Source of the DNA: Candidatus Rifleibacteriota bacterium
GTDB taxonomy: Bacteria; Riflebacteria; Ozemobacteria; Ozemobacterales; Ozemobacteraceae
Length of the DNA stretch: 15,313 bases
Direction of reading: 5' to 3'
Assembly: GCA_029560455.1 (NCBI GenBank)
Contig: JAKQKW010000464.1
Location: 1 to 15,313, forward strand
The position numbers were made by a program, and so were the translations under genes. A model generated the notes under the pieces. That model made no database searches. It was given only the letters and a program-made list of their open reading frames with translations, and was not told the DNA's origin. Below are positions 13,338 through 15,313 of the stretch, one piece after another; position 1 is the stretch's first letter, and every line of letters begins with the position of its first letter.

Positions 13338-14449
13338 AGATTGATTCTTGTTCCCTGTTCGTCGAAAAGATGAAGATGAGCGGCTTCGAGCGAAAGCTCC
13401 AGGCGGTCGCCAGCCGGTTCATCAGGTGTTCTTACCACGATCTGGCCATGCTGATGAAATGAATATACCAGATATTCAGGGCCGACGTTTTCGATTACAT
13501 TCACCGGGAGAGCCAGATTTGGCTCTCCTTCTGATTTTACATAAAGCCTTTCGGGGCGCACGCCCAGAGTTACCTTTTTCAGATTTCTGGCTCTCAGGCT
13601 GCCGGCAGTCTCAGCTGGAAGCCTGATTTTGAGCGCATCGGCCTGCAGGTAGAGATGGCCGGATTCTTCGCTGAGCTCGCCACTGAGCATGTTCATGGTC
13701 GGTGATCCGATGAATTTTGCAACGAACTGGTTAACCGGCGCCCGGTAAATCTCGACAGGGGTACCAACCTGCTGCAGCACGCCATTGTTCATGATGGCGA
13801 TTCTGTGCCCGAGGGTCATTGCTTCGAGCTGGTCGTGCGTAACGTAGATCGTGGTCACGCCGAGTTTCTTTTGCAAATCTTTGAGATGCGCACGCATTTC
13901 GTTGCGCAGCTTGGCGTCGAGGTTGCTCAATGGCTCGTCCATCAGACAGACCCTGGGATTGCGCACTATGGCGCGACCAATGGCTACGCGCTGGCGCTGC
14001 CCGCCCGATAATTCGGCCGGTTTGCGGTCGAGCAGGTGGTCGATCTGCAGCAGGGTTGCCGCTTCTTTTACTTTTGCCTTCATGACTTCTGGCGCTGGCA
14101 CCTGTGGCAGGTTGGTCAGCGGAAAAGCGATGTTCTCTTCGACGGTCATGTGCGGGTAGAGCGCATAACTCTGAAAAACCATCGAAATATCACGTTCAAA
14201 GGGGCCGCTGAACTTGCCGACAGAATCTGCGACAAGCTCCTGGTCAAAATAGAGTTCGCCGCCACTCGGCTTTTCGAGGCCAGCCAGCAGATTGAGCAGC
14301 GTGCTTTTGCCGCAGCCGGAAGGCCCGAGCAGCACAAAAAATTCGCCTGGTTCGATCGCGAGGTCTATGCTTTTGAGCACGTCTACTTTTCCGCGAAAGG
14401 TGACAAAACTTTTTGCCAGACTCTTTATCGTGATTTTTGTAGCTTGCAT
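13334..14449 (-). CDS. sugar ABC transporter ATP-binding protein (MalK/UgpC type)
   Basis: This is the ATPase subunit of a carbohydrate importer (CUT1 family), acting on the inner face of the membrane. The 371-residue protein shows Walker A GPSGCGKST (42-50), Q-loop Q93, signature LSGGQRQRV (147-155), Walker B with DEP (171-173), D-loop NLDA and H-loop H205. It also has the C-terminal MalK-type regulatory extension (TOBE/OB fold, about 240-371), including VGTPVEIYRAPVNQFVAKFIGSPTMN and LGVRPE. All catalytic residues are present. GGAGG at 14457-14461 serves the ATG, and the permease stop is 15 bases upstream. The substrate cannot be read from this subunit. Such ATPases may also be shared among several importers. 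Confidence 0.93.
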   Translation of the reverse strand: MQATKITIKSLAKSFVTFRGKVDVLKSIDLAIEPGEFFVLLGPSGCGKSTLLNLLAGLEKPSGGELYFDQELVADSVGKFSGPFERDISMVFQSYALYPHMTVEENIAFPLTNLPQVPAPEVMKAKVKEAATLLQIDHLLDRKPAELSGGQRQRVAIGRAIVRNPRVCLMDEPLSNLDAKLRNEMRAHLKDLQKKLGVTTIYVTHDQLEAMTLGHRIAIMNNGVLQQVGTPVEIYRAPVNQFVAKFIGSPTMNMLSGELSEESGHLYLQADALKIRLPAETAGSLRARNLKKVTLGVRPERLYVKSEGEPNLALPVNVIENVGPEYLVYSFHQHGQIVVRTPDEPAGDRLELSLEAAHLHLFDEQGTRINL

Positions 14450-14464
14450 GATGAGGCCTCCGGG

Positions 14465-15295
14465 TTATCCCTTTACTGCGCCGCCCATCAGGCCGGCAAC
14501 TATATAGCGCTGGAAAATGAGTGTCAGAATTACCAGCGGCACTGAAGCGATTGCTGAAGCGGCCATCAGGTTGCCCCACGGGATTTCGCCGTGCAGGCCC
14601 TGAAAGAGCGCGATTCCTACCGGCAATGTCTGCGCGGTATAGTCGATAGTCAGCATTATCGCGAAGAGGAATTCATTAAAACAGGCGATGAAAACAAGCA
14701 GCGCCGATGAGAATATACCTGGCAGTGCCAGCGGGAAGATGATTTTATAAAGCACCTTCATGCGACCGGCACCGTCTACCAGAGCCGCTTTGTCGAGATC
14801 GAGCGGAATCTGGGTGAAGTAGCTCATGTTGATCCATAGAGCAATTGGAATTGTCCAGGCGATATATGGCAGGATCAGAGCCATGTGCGAGTTGATCAGG
14901 CCGGCTTTCGAGAACATTTCGAACAGGTAGCCGACGATGCTGATCTGAGGAAACATCGACATCGCCAGAATTAGCAGAGGCACCAGCGAACGGCCGGGAA
15001 AGCGCATGCGCGAAACTGCATAAGCAGCCATGCTCGAAAACAGGGTGACGATAATCGCGGTAATTGTCGAGATCCACAGGCTGTTCGACAGGTAATCGAG
15101 AAAATGCAGTGAATGTGCGGTCAGCACCTGACGGTAGTTGCTCAGTGAATATTCGACCTGGCCGGTTACCAGAAAATCGGCGCGGTCAGCCAGAGATATC
15201 CAGATCATCCAGATGAAAGGGCCGAGGGTGAATGCCAGCAGAAACAGGCCGGTAGCGAAGATCAGGCAGCTTTTGATGATTTCTTCTCTGGTCAT
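14465..15295 (-). CDS. carbohydrate ABC transporter permease (MalG-like)
   Basis: This is one of the two membrane subunits of a CUT1 sugar importer. The 276-residue protein has about six transmembrane helices, beginning at 9-31. It carries the cytoplasmic EAA loop DKAALVDGAGRMKVLYKI (168-185) ending in FPLALPG, which contacts the ATPase. It closes with the MalG-type ending GLMGGAVKG. A CGGAG box at 15304-15308 (minus strand) lies eight bases before the start codon. The partner permease and the binding protein should lie beyond the right edge of the window. The substrate is unknown; maltose/trehalose-like sugars or glycerol 3-phosphate are possible. Confidence 0.92.
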   Translation of the reverse strand: MTREEIIKSCLIFATGLFLLAFTLGPFIWMIWISLADRADFLVTGQVEYSLSNYRQVLTAHSLHFLDYLSNSLWISTITAIIVTLFSSMAAYAVSRMRFPGRSLVPLLILAMSMFPQISIVGYLFEMFSKAGLINSHMALILPYIAWTIPIALWINMSYFTQIPLDLDKAALVDGAGRMKVLYKIIFPLALPGIFSSALLVFIACFNEFLFAIMLTIDYTAQTLPVGIALFQGLHGEIPWGNLMAASAIASVPLVILTLIFQRYIVAGLMGGAVKG

Positions 15296-15313
15296 TTTAG
15301 CTGCTCCGAGAAC

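Overview
The window looks like chromosomal DNA of an anaerobic or fermentative bacterium of roughly 50% G+C. It carries a ferredoxin-dependent 2-oxoacid oxidoreductase, strong GGAGG-type ribosome binding sites and tightly packed operons. The sequence does not fix the phylum. Intergenic gaps hold palindromic repeats of a kind common in uncultured environmental lineages. No mobile element, CRISPR array, tRNA or rRNA was seen.

Region 1 (about 1-3393, + strand) is an operon for a branched-chain type 2-oxoacid:ferredoxin oxidoreductase (VOR/KOR family). The order is gamma, ferredoxin-like delta, alpha (VorB type), beta, then a second gamma paralogue. The two gamma subunits are about 64% identical. 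Region 2 (3427-4693, + strand) begins with a strong hairpin, followed by rsfS (ribosome silencing factor), rsmE (16S rRNA m3U1498 methyltransferase) and a 35-residue Cys/Lys-rich ORF. That small ORF resembles a shortened CDGSH iron-sulfur motif joined to a Lys-Asp repeat tail.

Region 3 (about 4694-11952) is a polyphosphate locus. A two-domain PPK2-type polyphosphate kinase/phosphotransferase is on the minus strand. Divergent from it is a compact + strand operon: a standalone HD-domain protein, a ROK-family sugar kinase, a Ppx/GppA-like protein with an HD domain, and PPK1. The Ppx-like protein has lost several catalytic residues of its phosphatase domain but keeps a full HD metal site. The standalone HD protein is a paralogue of that HD half. 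The shared upstream region holds a good sigma70-type promoter and a 9-bp direct repeat. Together these genes could make polyphosphate (PPK1), use it to phosphorylate nucleotides (PPK2) and perhaps sugar (ROK), and sense or hydrolyse a nucleotide or polyphosphate signal (HD proteins).

Region 4 (12031-12966, + strand) is a secreted protein of unknown function. It is followed by an intergenic palindromic repeat where converging transcripts meet. Region 5 (13140-15313, - strand) is the downstream end of a carbohydrate ABC importer operon: a MalG-like permease, a MalK/UgpC-like ATPase and a small Imm17-like two-helix membrane protein coupled by an ATGA overlap.

The most interesting material is the polyphosphate locus, with its degenerate Ppx and free HD paralogue, and the mini CDGSH-like protein beside it.
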